Shown here: positions 35,072-42,892 of the stretch, in pieces
Position numbering within the stretch: position 1 is the first letter of the stretch
How the letters are laid out: every line of letters begins with the position of its first letter
Source: Pseudomonadota bacterium
GTDB lineage: Bacteria > Desulfobacterota > Syntrophorhabdia > Syntrophorhabdales > Syntrophorhabdaceae
Length of the DNA stretch: 42,892 nt
Direction of reading: 5' to 3'
NCBI GenBank assembly: GCA_026388215.1
Contig: JAPLKF010000036.1
Location: 1 to 42,892 of the forward strand
Notes under the pieces: generated by a model
The model's input: the letters and a program-made list of their open reading frames with translations, nothing else
Database searches by the model: none
Told to the model about the DNA's origin: nothing
Translations under genes and position numbers: made by a program

Positions 35072-35532
35072 AATGTCCTTTCTGTGATTATTTAGAGAGT
35101 AAAGTGCTTGATTCGAGGATGAGTAAGGAGATGGATACTATAAGGAGACGTAGAGAATGTCTCAAGTGCGGAAAGAGATTTACTACAGCAGAAAGGCTCG
35201 AAGAGGGGCTCCCCTTAGTAATAAAAAAGGATGACAGAAGAGAGGTATTTGATAGAACAAAGATCTTAAGCGGGTTAAAGAAGGCGTGTGAGAAGAGACC
35301 CATAAGTATTACAAATCTTGAAAAAATCGTTTCGAGAATTGAATATAATCTTTTGGAGAAAGGTGAAAGAGAAATCAAGGCTTCTGAGGTTGGGGAAATG
35401 GTGATGGAAGAACTAAGAAAGCTTGATGAAATTGCATATGTACGGTTTGCATCGGTTTACAGGCAATTCAGGGACATCAACGAATTCATGGAGGAATTGA
35501 AAAACCTTCTCTTAAAAAAGGGTGAAGAGTGA
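35068..35532 (+). CDS. nrdR: Transcriptional repressor NrdR
   Basis: A 154-aa nucleotide-sensing repressor of ribonucleotide reductase genes. It has the zinc ribbon (C3, C6, C31, C34: [16 protein letters not shown] and [11 protein letters not shown]) and an ATP-cone domain from about 49 to 139 ([32 protein letters not shown]). The length matches the family. The gene is coupled to the dCMP deaminase gene upstream and to ribD downstream (GTGA overlap); nrdR before ribD is widespread in bacteria. No NrdR box could be recognised within the window. Confidence 0.97.
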   Translation: MKCPFCDYLESKVLDSRMSKEMDTIRRRRECLKCGKRFTTAERLEEGLPLVIKKDDRREVFDRTKILSGLKKACEKRPISITNLEKIVSRIEYNLLEKGEREIKASEVGEMVMEELRKLDEIAYVRFASVYRQFRDINEFMEELKNLLLKKGEE

Positions 35533-36632
35533 AAGAAGAACAATACATGCGCATGGTTCTTTCTCTCGCACGGAGAGGGCTTGGTTCAACATCTCCCAAC
35601 CCAATGGTTGGTGCAATTCTGGTTAAGGGGAAACGTATTGTCGGGAAGGGGTATCATAAAAAGGCAGGACTTCCCCACGCTGAGATCATTGCAATAAACG
35701 AGGCAAAGGAAGAAGCGAGAGGTTCCACGCTTTATGTAAACCTGGAACCCTGTGTTCACGTCGGGAGAACACCCCCCTGTATACACACAATAATAAAGGC
35801 AGGGATAAAAAAGGTAATAATCTCCATGCTCGATCCGAACCCCAGTGTAAATGGAAAAGGTATTGAGGCGTTAAAGAAAGCGGGAATAGATGTAAAGGTT
35901 GGCCTCCTTGAGAAAGAAGCGAGAAGATTGAATGAAGCCTTTATAGTTTATATGGAGAAAAAAAGACCCTTTTTTGTAATGAAAGCAGCGGTAAGCCTTG
36001 ACGGGAAAATAGCAACAAAAACCTGTGATTCAAAATGGATATCAAATGAGGAGTCAAGAAGATATGTAAATAAATTGAGGTCGGAAATGGATGGGATAAT
36101 GGTTGGAATTAATACTGTGATACTGGATAATCCGCTACTTATTCCAAAGGTTTTAAGACCCAAAAAGCACCCTGTTCGAATTATACTTGATTCGAAGCTA
36201 AGAATACCGCTTACATGTGACGTTGTGAAGACCTCTGAGAAATATAAAACATGGATATTTACCTCTGAAGATTCCAGAATCGATAAAGAAGCAAAACTTA
36301 AATCTATGGGTCTGGAGATTATCAGGATCCCCAAGGATGAGAATGGAAGGGTATCATTAAAACATGTAAATGAAGAATTATATAAAAGAGAGATTGTGGG
36401 TGTTCTTGTTGAGGGAGGCGGGGAGATAAACAGCGGTCTTTTAAAAGAAGGTTTTTTAGATAAGATTCTTCTATTCTATGCCCCGATGTTAATCGGCGGC
36501 AAGGGCGCCTTAAGCCTCATAGGCGGCAGGGGTGTAGATTTTTTAAAAGATGCATACAGAATAGACATTACTGCTATGAAAAGGTTTAAAGAAGATATAT
36601 GTTTAGAGGGTTATGTTCACAGGAATTATTGA
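35529..36632 (+). CDS. ribD: Bifunctional riboflavin deaminase/reductase
   Basis: Carries out the second and third steps of riboflavin synthesis, deamination and then reduction of the pyrimidine intermediate. The 367-aa protein has the zinc deaminase domain first (His50 and Glu52 in LPHAEIIAI, Cys75 and Cys84 in [11 protein letters not shown]) and the reductase domain from about 145 ([26 protein letters not shown]). It opens at a GTG overlapping the nrdR stop, and its end overlaps ribE by 20 bases. I see no FMN riboswitch upstream, where nrdR leaves no room for one. Confidence 0.96.
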   Translation: MKEEQYMRMVLSLARRGLGSTSPNPMVGAILVKGKRIVGKGYHKKAGLPHAEIIAINEAKEEARGSTLYVNLEPCVHVGRTPPCIHTIIKAGIKKVIISMLDPNPSVNGKGIEALKKAGIDVKVGLLEKEARRLNEAFIVYMEKKRPFFVMKAAVSLDGKIATKTCDSKWISNEESRRYVNKLRSEMDGIMVGINTVILDNPLLIPKVLRPKKHPVRIILDSKLRIPLTCDVVKTSEKYKTWIFTSEDSRIDKEAKLKSMGLEIIRIPKDENGRVSLKHVNEELYKREIVGVLVEGGGEINSGLLKEGFLDKILLFYAPMLIGGKGALSLIGGRGVDFLKDAYRIDITAMKRFKEDICLEGYVHRNY

Positions 36633-37260
36633 AAATATTGGAACTATAGTCAGTATAAACAAAATGAGCGGAAGATGGGAGTTTTCTATAAAAACAACCG
36701 TCATGCCTAATGATATCCGGGAAGGCGATAGTATCTCAATAGACGGGGTATGCTTAACTGTTAAAAGGGTAGCAAAAAACATGTTCTATGTCGATGCCTC
36801 CCTTGAAACTCTAAATTTAACAACGTTCAAGGAAAAAAAGACGGGTGACAGGGTAAATATTGAGAGGGCAATGAAGTCTGATGGTAGATTCGGAGGACAC
36901 ATTGTCATGGGACATGTGGATGGAATTGGCACAATTGTGGAGATGAAACAGTCAGGCGATTCAGTAAGATTAGAAATTCAAGTACCCGCCGATATATCTA
37001 AATATATCGTTAAGAAAGGGTCAATTGCAATCGATGGAATAAGCTTGACAGTGAATGAGCAAAGTGATAATAAATTTACGGTTAACATAATCCCGTACAC
37101 GTTATCCAAAACCACTTTAGGTGAAAAAAACTTACGGGATAAGGTAAATATTGAAACGGATGTAATCGGAAAATATGTAGAGAATTTTATTACAAAAGGT
37201 AAGAATAAAGGGATAGACCTTGATTTCCTTTATAAGCATGGGTTTATAAAAGGGGAATAA
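36613..37260 (+). CDS. ribE: Riboflavin synthase, alpha subunit
   Basis: Converts two molecules of dimethylribityl-lumazine to riboflavin. The 215-aa protein starts with the diagnostic [12 protein letters not shown] and contains two lumazine-binding halves, with SISIDGVCLTV and GSIAIDGISLTVNE at matching places, and GGHIVMGHVDG between them. The start lies 20 bases inside ribD, and ribBA follows after three bases. Confidence 0.97.
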   Translation: MFTGIIENIGTIVSINKMSGRWEFSIKTTVMPNDIREGDSISIDGVCLTVKRVAKNMFYVDASLETLNLTTFKEKKTGDRVNIERAMKSDGRFGGHIVMGHVDGIGTIVEMKQSGDSVRLEIQVPADISKYIVKKGSIAIDGISLTVNEQSDNKFTVNIIPYTLSKTTLGEKNLRDKVNIETDVIGKYVENFITKGKNKGIDLDFLYKHGFIKGE

Positions 37261-37263
37261 GAA

Positions 37264-38469
37264 ATGGCAATTTCAAAAATAGAGGATGTTATCCAGGACG
37301 CTCGAGAAGGCAAAATGGTGATAATCATCGATGATGAGGACAGAGAAAACGAAGGCGATGTCATGATAGCTGCCGAAAAGGTTACCCCTAAAGCCATAAC
37401 GTTTATGGCGAGATATGCCTGCGGCCTTATATGCGTTTCTCTCACTGAAGAAAGGGTAAGGGAATTAGACCTTCCCTTAATGGTTAAGGATAATACTTCC
37501 CCATATAATACTGCCTTTACAGTTTCAATAGAGGCAAAAAGAGGAGTTACAACGGGTATCTCTGCCCATGACAGGGCAAAAACAATACAGGTGGCAATAG
37601 ACGAAAAAACAACCCCCGATGACCTTGTAAGACCAGGCCACGTATTTCCTCTCATGGCAAGAAAAGGCGGGGTGCTTTTCAGGGTTGGTCATACAGAAGC
37701 CTCTGTGGACCTGGCAAGACTTGCAGGACTTAAGCCTGCTGGTGTTATATGTGAGATAATGAAAGAAGATGGTACTATGGCCCGGCTCCCAGACCTTGAA
37801 ATTTTTGCGGAGCGCCATAATCTCAAGATAGCAACTATTGCAGACCTGATTAAATATAAGACGAAGAATGAAAAATTGGTAAGGAGGGTGGCGGAAACAA
37901 AAATTCCAACAAGATACGGCGGGGAATTCAGGTTAATCGGCTACGAGAATGACGTGGATAAAGAAATGCACATAGCACTTGTTAAGGGTGAAATAAAACC
38001 TGAAGATGTTGTGCTTGTAAGGGTTCATTCTGAGTGCTTCACGGGGGATGTGTTTGGCTCTATGAGGTGTGATTGCGGGGAACAATTGCATACTGCCCTG
38101 AAGATGATTGAGAAGGAAAAGCAAGGTGTTTTTCTTTACATGAGACAGGAAGGCAGGGGCATAGGGCTACTAAATAAACTTAAAGCTTATACCCTTCAAG
38201 ATAATGGTAAAGATACCGTAGAGGCGAATATTGCCCTTGGGTTCTCCCCTGACCTGCGCGACTATGGTATTGGTGCACAGATCTTGAGTGACCTTGGCGT
38301 GAGAAAGATGAGGCTTTTAACAAACAATCCACGGAAGATAAAAGGACTTGAAGGTTATGGTCTTACAGTAGTTGAGAGGGTACCCCTTGAAATGTCGCCC
38401 ACAAAAGACAACATTGCTTATCTTAAGACCAAACAGGAGAAGCTTGGTCATATTCTCAATAAAATATAA
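37264..38469 (+). CDS. ribBA: Bifunctional DHBP synthase / GTP cyclohydrolase II
   Basis: Supplies both precursors of riboflavin. The N-terminal half (about 1-200) is 3,4-dihydroxy-2-butanone 4-phosphate synthase, with [14 protein letters not shown] and [14 protein letters not shown]. The C-terminal half (about 205-401) is GTP cyclohydrolase II, with [19 protein letters not shown] carrying the three zinc cysteines and [11 protein letters not shown]. Both active sites look complete. The 401-aa length is that of the fused enzyme. Confidence 0.97.
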   Translation: MAISKIEDVIQDAREGKMVIIIDDEDRENEGDVMIAAEKVTPKAITFMARYACGLICVSLTEERVRELDLPLMVKDNTSPYNTAFTVSIEAKRGVTTGISAHDRAKTIQVAIDEKTTPDDLVRPGHVFPLMARKGGVLFRVGHTEASVDLARLAGLKPAGVICEIMKEDGTMARLPDLEIFAERHNLKIATIADLIKYKTKNEKLVRRVAETKIPTRYGGEFRLIGYENDVDKEMHIALVKGEIKPEDVVLVRVHSECFTGDVFGSMRCDCGEQLHTALKMIEKEKQGVFLYMRQEGRGIGLLNKLKAYTLQDNGKDTVEANIALGFSPDLRDYGIGAQILSDLGVRKMRLLTNNPRKIKGLEGYGLTVVERVPLEMSPTKDNIAYLKTKQEKLGHILNKI

Positions 38470-38478
38470 GGAGTAAAT

Positions 38479-38967
38479 ATGATATATGAGGGAAAGCTCA
38501 ACGCTAAAGGTTTCAAGTTTGCAATAGTAGTGAGCAGGTTTAATAGCTTCATAACTGACAAACTTCTCGAAGGAGCAATTGATGCCTTAAAAAGACACGG
38601 GGCGGAAGACAGGCAGATTAATATATACAAAGTCCCCGGTTCTTTTGAAATACCACTAATAGCCAAGCTCCTGGCGAAAAAGAGAGACATTGATGGCATT
38701 ATATGTCTCGGTACAGTAATAAAAGGGGGAACATCTCATTTCCATTATATTGCATCCGAAGTTGCAAAAGGTATAGCTCAAGCTTCGCTTGAGAGTGAAA
38801 AACCTATCTCCTTTGGTATCATCACCAGTGAAAATATCGAACAGGCGATCGAGAGGGCAGGGACTAAATCTGGAAACAAAGGTTATGATGCGGCAATCTC
38901 CGTTATAGAAATGGTAAATCTTTTAAAGGAAAAGGCCTTGTGCGGAGACGTAAAGCAAGAGAGTTAG
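38479..38967 (+). CDS. ribH: 6,7-dimethyl-8-ribityllumazine synthase
   Basis: Makes the lumazine substrate of RibE. The 162-aa protein has [46 protein letters not shown] (with the catalytic histidine) and [17 protein letters not shown]. It starts nine bases after ribBA, with AAGGAG upstream, and its end overlaps nusB by 28 bases. Confidence 0.97.
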   Translation: MIYEGKLNAKGFKFAIVVSRFNSFITDKLLEGAIDALKRHGAEDRQINIYKVPGSFEIPLIAKLLAKKRDIDGIICLGTVIKGGTSHFHYIASEVAKGIAQASLESEKPISFGIITSENIEQAIERAGTKSGNKGYDAAISVIEMVNLLKEKALCGDVKQES

Positions 38968-39374
38968 CCTTAAGAATGCTTTATCAGATGGAAACAAATG
39001 GTGATAACCCGGAACTTGCTCTCACTAAATATTGTGAAACCTTTCCTTATCATGCAGATGTTGTAGATTATACAAAATTTTTATTATCAGGGGTCTTAAA
39101 AGAAAAAGAGACAATAGACAGGTATATAGAGGATACATCTGAGCATTGGAGGCTTGGGAGAATTACTTATGTAGATAAGAATATCTTGAGACTAAGCATA
39201 TTTGAAATGCTTTTTTCTCCGGATGTCCCTCCAAAGGTTGCAATCGATGAGGCAATCGAGTTAGGTAAAAAGTATGGCAATGAAAACTCAAAAGACTTTA
39301 TCAATGGAGTTTTGGACAGAATTTTAAAAGACTATTATGAAAAGGAGAACAGGGTAAAAAATGATAGCAGATAA
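38940..39374 (+). CDS. nusB: Transcription antitermination factor NusB
   Basis: A 144-aa all-helical protein that works with NusE in rRNA antitermination. It opens at GTG 38940 as [18 protein letters not shown], the family start, and ends with [17 protein letters not shown] and [10 protein letters not shown]. The long overlap with ribH (28 bases) implies coupling; ribH-nusB is a widespread pair. The next gene overlaps its end by 14 bases. Confidence 0.96.
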   Translation: MRRRKARELALRMLYQMETNGDNPELALTKYCETFPYHADVVDYTKFLLSGVLKEKETIDRYIEDTSEHWRLGRITYVDKNILRLSIFEMLFSPDVPPKVAIDEAIELGKKYGNENSKDFINGVLDRILKDYYEKENRVKNDSR

Positions 39375-40272
39375 GATCTGGATGGATGGAAAGTTTATTA
39401 ACTGGAATGATGCAAATGTTCATGTGTGCACCCATACACTCCACTATGGTGTTGGTGCATTTGAAGGGATCAGATGCTACGAATGCCATGATGGGAAAAG
39501 CGCCATATTTATGCTCAAGGAACATATCGACAGGTTATTCGATTCTGCCCATATCGTACAGTTAGAAATCCCATACAAAAAGAGCGAGATAATAGACCTT
39601 TGCAAGGAGATAGTAAGGGTCAATGGCTTTAAAGAATGTTACATACGCCCCATTGCATTTATGGGGGATAGCCAGTTGGGTCTTTATGTAAAGGACTTTA
39701 AGGTCAGGGTGGCAATAATAAGCTGGGTATGGGGTGCATATCTCGGGGATGAAGGTTTAAAAAATGGTATAAGGGCAAAGGTATCCTCCTTTTTAAGAAA
39801 CCATGTAGATGCCTGTATGTCAAAGGGAAAGATCTGTGGACACTATGTAAATTCCATTTTAGCAAAGAGAGAGGCAATATCAGCAGGATATGATGAAGCA
39901 ATTATGCTGGATACAGAAGGTTATGTGTCTGAGGCAAGCGGGGAAAATATTTTTATTGCAAAGAAGGGAAAGATAAAAACAACCCCCCTTACATCAATAC
40001 TGCCGGGAATAACAAGAAGCGCCGTTCTTAAAATTGCATCTGACATGGGGTTTGAGGTGAAAGAAGAGCGGTTTACAAGGGATGAACTCTATATTGCGGA
40101 TGAAGTCTTTTTCACAGGCACTGCAGCAGAGGTTACACCTGTGAGAGAAGTGGATAGCAGAAAGATTGGAGAAGGAAAACCGGGGCCTGTCACCCTTAAG
40201 ATTCAAAAGAAATTTTTTGAAGTAGCACGGGGCATGCATAAAGAATATGCAGATTGGCTCATGTATCTGTAA
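39361..40272 (+). CDS. ilvE: Branched-chain amino acid aminotransferase
   Basis: Transfers the amino group in the last step of valine, leucine and isoleucine synthesis. The 303-aa fold-type IV PLP enzyme has [16 protein letters not shown] at 25-40, the PLP lysine at about 157 ([11 protein letters not shown]), [23 protein letters not shown], and [14 protein letters not shown]. IlvE of this type is preferred over D-amino acid transaminase or PabC because of the VGAFEG and AAEVTP segments. It overlaps nusB and is the last gene of the superoperon; a heptamer hairpin follows. Confidence 0.93.
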   Translation: MIADKIWMDGKFINWNDANVHVCTHTLHYGVGAFEGIRCYECHDGKSAIFMLKEHIDRLFDSAHIVQLEIPYKKSEIIDLCKEIVRVNGFKECYIRPIAFMGDSQLGLYVKDFKVRVAIISWVWGAYLGDEGLKNGIRAKVSSFLRNHVDACMSKGKICGHYVNSILAKREAISAGYDEAIMLDTEGYVSEASGENIFIAKKGKIKTTPLTSILPGITRSAVLKIASDMGFEVKEERFTRDELYIADEVFFTGTAAEVTPVREVDSRKIGEGKPGPVTLKIQKKFFEVARGMHKEYADWLMYL

Positions 40273-40280
40273 CTGATTTC

Positions 40281-40351
40281 GCATAGGGCATGGAGCTAAG
40301 AGCTTGGAGCCAAAGATTTAAACTCTATGCCCTCTGCTCTCTGCTCTCTGC
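40281..40351. repeat. Inverted pair of heptamer arrays after ilvE
   Basis: GC recurs at 40281, 40288, 40295, 40302 and 40309 on the left (GCATAGG, GCATGGA, GCTAAGA, GCTTGGA). On the right, read on the opposite strand, GCAGAGA, GCAGAGA, GCAGAGG and GCATAGA follow each other, with GC at 40350, 40343, 40336 and 40329. The halves can pair into a long imperfect hairpin that might end the operon transcript. Confidence 0.85.
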
Positions 40352-40377
40352 AAATATCACCATACTATTGAAAAACC

Positions 40378-40863
40378 ATGACCCACATCATTATCGACGG
40401 ATATAACTATTTACACAGGATAAGGTCTTCAGGCATGCAAGATGGCTCCAATCTTGATATACAAAGAAGATATCTGCTTGAAAAATTGGTGCAGTACAAG
40501 AAACAGAGAAATGTCAAAGTAACAGTGGTGTTCGATGCCTATAACAGCTTTTCCTTAAATAGACAAAGAGAAAACTATAAGGGTATTAATGTTGTATATT
40601 CAAAGGAACATGAAACCGCAGATGATGTTATTATGGGATGGATTCGGGAAAAGAGATCAGGAATTGTTGTGGTTAGTTCTGACCGTGCCATCATAGATGA
40701 AGCAAAAAAATACAGTGTTGCGTTTATCACACCTCTTAGAATGGAAGAAGCAATAGATGGGGATTATCCGGATGAAGAAGAAAGAGATACTGAGAAAAAG
40801 GGAAACCCGAGAAGGCTTCCAAAAAGATTAAGAAAGGTTAAAAAAACAATAGATAAAATATAA
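40378..40863 (+). CDS. NYN domain protein (YacP-like)
   Basis: A 161-aa protein with a PIN-like NYN fold. It begins HIIIDGYNYLHRI (conserved Asp7 and Asn10), has VVFDAYNS and HETADDVIMGWI with further acidic residues, and VVSSDRAI. The YacP family includes the RNase Rae1 of Bacillus; the acidic residues for metal binding are present here, so an RNA-cutting role is plausible but not shown. The C-terminus is highly charged (RRLPKRLRKVKK). It is probably transcribed on its own. Confidence 0.85.
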   Translation: MTHIIIDGYNYLHRIRSSGMQDGSNLDIQRRYLLEKLVQYKKQRNVKVTVVFDAYNSFSLNRQRENYKGINVVYSKEHETADDVIMGWIREKRSGIVVVSSDRAIIDEAKKYSVAFITPLRMEEAIDGDYPDEEERDTEKKGNPRRLPKRLRKVKKTIDKI

Positions 40864-40892
40864 TCTCAGAAGACACATATATAAAACAGGTC

Positions 40893-40922
40893 TTGATAGT
40901 ATGCTAAAAAAACACGTAGTAT
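40893..40922 (+). promoter_or_regulatory. Possible promoter of the CBS-domain gene
   Basis: TTGATA at 40893-40898 and TAGTAT at 40917-40922 are separated by 18 bases, 33 bases upstream of the ATG. Confidence 0.3.
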
Positions 40923-40954
40923 TTAATAAATAAAACAATATGAGAGGCTAAAAT

Positions 40955-41596
40955 ATGTTAGTGCGAGATATAATGACCCATAATGTGATAACAATAACCA
41001 GCGACACCTATGTCCTTGACGCCGAGCGAACCATGGAGCTTCACAAAATTGGCCGTCTTCCGATAGTTGACAAGGGGAAGCTGGTAGGTATTGTAACCAA
41101 AGACAATATCTTAAAGGCAAGTCCCTCATCAACTACTCCATATAATCAACGGCAGCTCTTCTATCTTATGTCAAAACTAACCGTAAGGGAAATTATGAAA
41201 ACAGATGTAGTTACGGTAACAGCCGATACTACTATAGAAAAGGCAGTGGCAATTGCTCAGAAGAATCGGGTTGGATCCCTTCCGGTTGTTGATGGAGAAA
41301 GGGTGGTGGGGATATTAACCACAAATGATGTCTTTTACAAAATCCTGAATCCCCTTCTGGGGATAGGAGAAATAGGTAAACGCATTACTATATATGGGGC
41401 TGGAAAGAAAGAAGAGATACAGAAGGTTCTGGACTACGTGAATAAAACAGGCACAAAGATAAAAACCTTCTGGTTTCCTGCTGATCTCGAAAAAAAGGAC
41501 CTTGTCATCCACCTCGATACAGATGATGCTACACCTATAATTTCAGGGCTCAAAGAAATGGGATACTCAGTAGACCTAAGGGAGTTCTCTGCATAA
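40955..41596 (+). CDS. CBS-domain pair protein with ACT-like C-terminus (AcuB-like)
   Basis: A 213-aa cytoplasmic protein. Two CBS domains (about 7-56 and 78-130) each carry the usual MTHNVITITSD / MKTDVVTVTAD opening and (G)RLPIVDKGKLVGIVTKD / GSLPVVDGERVVGILTTND core, which together bind an adenosyl nucleotide. The last about 75 residues look like an ACT-type fold, as in AcuB proteins. It is likely an energy- or ligand-sensing regulator. The partner is not evident from the neighbourhood. An AGAGG ribosome-binding site precedes the start. Confidence 0.9.
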   Translation: MLVRDIMTHNVITITSDTYVLDAERTMELHKIGRLPIVDKGKLVGIVTKDNILKASPSSTTPYNQRQLFYLMSKLTVREIMKTDVVTVTADTTIEKAVAIAQKNRVGSLPVVDGERVVGILTTNDVFYKILNPLLGIGEIGKRITIYGAGKKEEIQKVLDYVNKTGTKIKTFWFPADLEKKDLVIHLDTDDATPIISGLKEMGYSVDLREFSA

Positions 41597-41644
41597 AAGC
41601 TGTCCGCCTTCAGCAATCACCGGAAAGAAGAAAGGGAAGCTTAA

Positions 41645-41684
41645 AGTATGGAGTAGGGAGTAAGAAGTATGAAGCAGACAGTAG
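41645..41684. repeat. Heptamer array AGTANGN after the CBS gene
   Basis: AGT recurs at 41645, 41652, 41659 and 41666, followed by AGC at 41673 and AGT at 41680, always 7 bases apart. It begins about 50 bases behind the CBS stop codon and precedes the GC-rich element. Confidence 0.8.
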
Positions 41685-41719
41685 TCCCGCCAAAATGTAT
41701 TTCTTCATAAAAAATGGTC

Positions 41720-42041
41720 GGCCATAACAGGTTGTTGCCCAAACAAAATTGTCTGCCGGAACACTGTTTCCCTCGCTGCCGGGTACCCTCTGGGTGTGCG
41801 CGCGGCTTCATCCCGCCCATAGCGGGATTTACCCACTAATGACCCGCCCTCGCTCAATCCACGAACTCGGACTTTGTCCTCAGACAGCGTGGATTGTCCC
41901 CTCGGGAGCACTCGGACGTGCCAAAGTGGGTACCCAAGCCGTACTCGATGTCGCACTCACGAAACAAGTCCCGGCTCGAAGGAACCGTAAGGTTCTTCCG
42001 GCAGTGATGTTCACGAAGCAAAAACTTTGGGCAACAAGGCC
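41720..42041. mobile_element. Putative MITE-like non-coding element with terminal inverted repeats
   Basis: A GC-rich block with no credible gene. TTGTTGCCCAAA (41732-41743) is perfectly repeated in inverted orientation as TTTGGGCAACAA (42026-42037). A second matching pair lies inside it: CTGCCGGAA (41753-41761) and TTCCGGCAG (41996-42004). GGCC flanks both outer ends (41720-41723 and 42038-42041). Internal stems are ATCCCGC/GCGGGAT (41810-41828), a 9-bp stem CAATCCACG/CGTGGATTG (41855-41896) enclosing GGAC/GTCC, and GAACC-GTAA-GGTTC (41982-41995). This fits a small non-autonomous element or a structured RNA. No target-site duplication was identified. Confidence 0.45.
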
Positions 42042-42070
42042 GTCAAGGACAGACCCCTCTCCTGGCTCTC

Positions 42071-42088
42071 TACCGCTTACCGCCTACT
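42071..42088. repeat. Short heptamer array at the end of the flavoprotein gene
   Basis: TAC recurs at 42071, 42078 and 42085 (GTA units on the reverse strand, GCAGTAG, GCGGTAA, GCGGTAG). The array supplies the last two to three codons and the TAA stop of the reverse-strand flavoprotein gene. Confidence 0.65.
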
Positions 42089-42892
42089 GCTTGGACTTTC
42101 TGGTTCAATCCACTCACCAATATCTTTATGCCTGATGGTATTCTTCAGGATTTCCTTTCTTCTCTCAAGGAACCTGTTCTTCATGCCCCTCAGCCATTCC
42201 TTATGCAAGAGCATATGCTCTGGACTGCCGAATATGCCCTCGTCTTTTATTTTTATTCTTTTACCATATTCATCGATTGAAAAATGGCCATGGCAGAGGG
42301 TGCAGATGAATTTTCCCTTTTCCATCCTGACAATTTCGCATCCACAAAAAGGACAACCATATCTGTTCTTGATCATTTCTCTGGAGAAAAGAATCTTTCC
42401 CAGCCTCTTTGCCTTTTCTATATTTCTTTCATCTGTAAGTATCTCCCCAGGCAAGGCGGCTCTCATGTTTAAACTCGCCTTTATATTAAGCCCGAGAAAG
42501 GATGCAAGGCTCATCAGAGTGTGAGGAGCTACCCCTACCCTCTCCTTAACACCATAAATATTTACAAGGATACATGGTTTGCTGTAAGTATTTTCAATAA
42601 AATTATAAAAGAGAAGGCCTCTGTCCAGTATCCTCTTGAATATGCTATGGGCACCAAGAAAATATACAGGTGAAGCAACAATAATTGCATCTGATTGGAC
42701 AATATGGTTTAGCAAAAATTCCATATCATCTTTGTTTGGACATGGTTTATCCATTATGCATCCATAGCATGCCCTGCACGGCAATATCTCAAGGGACGGC
42801 ATTCTTATAAGGTGAAGTTTATGATCAAGCTCAATGTGTCTCGATATCTCCTTGACAAATACTTCGCAGTTCCCAAGTTTTCTTGGAGAACC
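42077..42892 (-). CDS. NADPH-dependent FMN reductase / iron-sulfur flavoprotein-like, N-terminus beyond window
   Basis: The reverse frame is open to the right edge, so the gene starts outside the window. Visible are GSPRKLGNCEVF, the phosphate-binding loop of flavodoxin-like FMN reductases, then the cysteine-rich PCRACYGCIMDKPCPNKDD, which resembles the compact 4Fe-4S motif of iron-sulfur flavoproteins. IVASPVYFLGAHSIFKRILDR follows. The C-terminal about 100 residues add a zinc-ribbon-like CPFCGC...CTLC pair, which is unusual in this family. The protein ends in SPSSRR, whose codons come from a heptamer repeat. A role in electron transfer is inferred. Confidence 0.88.
   Translation of the reverse strand, partial: GSPRKLGNCEVFVKEISRHIELDHKLHLIRMPSLEILPCRACYGCIMDKPCPNKDDMEFLLNHIVQSDAIIVASPVYFLGAHSIFKRILDRGLLFYNFIENTYSKPCILVNIYGVKERVGVAPHTLMSLASFLGLNIKASLNMRAALPGEILTDERNIEKAKRLGKILFSREMIKNRYGCPFCGCEIVRMEKGKFICTLCHGHFSIDEYGKRIKIKDEGIFGSPEHMLLHKEWLRGMKNRFLERRKEILKNTIRHKDIGEWIEPESPSSRR

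Noticed and set aside
35000-35528. Possible FMN riboswitch ahead of ribD
   Set aside because: The ribD start overlaps nrdR, leaving no untranslated leader, and no RFN-element sequence was recognised.
41720-42041. tRNA or other known small RNA gene in the GC-rich block
   Set aside because: No cloverleaf, no TTCGANTC-type arm at the right spacing and no match to tmRNA, RNase P or SRP RNA cores; the outer inverted repeat explains the structure better.
41749-42135. Open frame of 128 codons on the plus strand (and an 83-codon frame on the minus strand, 41705-41956)
   Set aside because: Both run through the GC-rich inverted-repeat element and its hairpins, have no ribosome-binding site and no recognisable protein features.

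Overview
The window looks like chromosomal DNA of an anaerobic, deltaproteobacterium-like (Desulfobacterota-type) bacterium. It has moderate-to-low GC (roughly 40 % by eye), a fatty-acid/riboflavin superoperon in deltaproteobacterial order, an acyl-CoA dehydrogenase inside the fab genes, a ferredoxin-type sulfur-assimilation pair otherwise best known from methanogens and sulfate reducers, and several multi-PAS sensor proteins. The placement is inference from gene content; no rRNA or other strong phylogenetic marker is present. I found no tRNA, rRNA, CRISPR array, phage module or transposase.

Layout. 1-3410 (minus): a PAS sensor cut by the left edge, and an oligopeptide-ABC remnant consisting of an intact lipoprotein binding protein and a permease broken by a short internal deletion. 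3563-6421 (plus): an AsmA/DUF748-like protein and a UMF1-type MFS transporter. 6561-13111 (minus): coaX, birA, a divergent EF-G, a Na/Pi cotransporter, a free-standing tRNA-binding domain and an FAH-family enzyme. 13249-21011: an M48 lipoprotein protease, a thiamine-binding MTH1187-like protein, a GlcD-type oxidase, a six-PAS diguanylate cyclase, a free-standing LigD-type phosphoesterase and a PP2C phosphatase. 21012-21470 is a gene-poor leader in front of cysE. 21471-25845: cysE, a UPF0280/COG2122 protein, a NIL-ferredoxin, a NifS-like cysteine desulfurase and an MtaB-like methylthiotransferase, which together suggest a sulfur-handling block. 25924-40272 (plus): yggT, yggU, DUF177, rpmF, plsX, acyl-CoA dehydrogenase, fabD, fabG, acpP, fabF, rpiB, glyA, dCMP deaminase, nrdR, ribD, ribE, ribBA, ribH, nusB and an ilvE-like aminotransferase. 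Most of these neighbours overlap or nearly touch, so this is probably one long housekeeping operon. 40378-42892: an NYN nuclease-like protein, a CBS/ACT protein, a 0.48 kb non-coding stretch and an FMN-reductase-like flavoprotein cut by the right edge.

The most striking feature is not a gene. At least ten intergenic spots carry arrays of degenerate 7-base units. A fixed trinucleotide recurs exactly every seven bases while the other four positions vary, and the trinucleotide differs between sites (AGT, GAC, CAG, ATC, AACT, GC). Several sites contain two arrays in opposite orientation, able to form long imperfect hairpins. They cluster just behind stop codons, and in several genes (cysE, mtaB, dCMP deaminase, the right-edge flavoprotein) array sequence supplies the last codons and the stop. 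A separate GC-rich non-coding block at 41720-42041 is bounded by a perfect 12-base inverted repeat and looks like a small MITE-like element; it shares a 12-mer with the fabD-fabG spacer.
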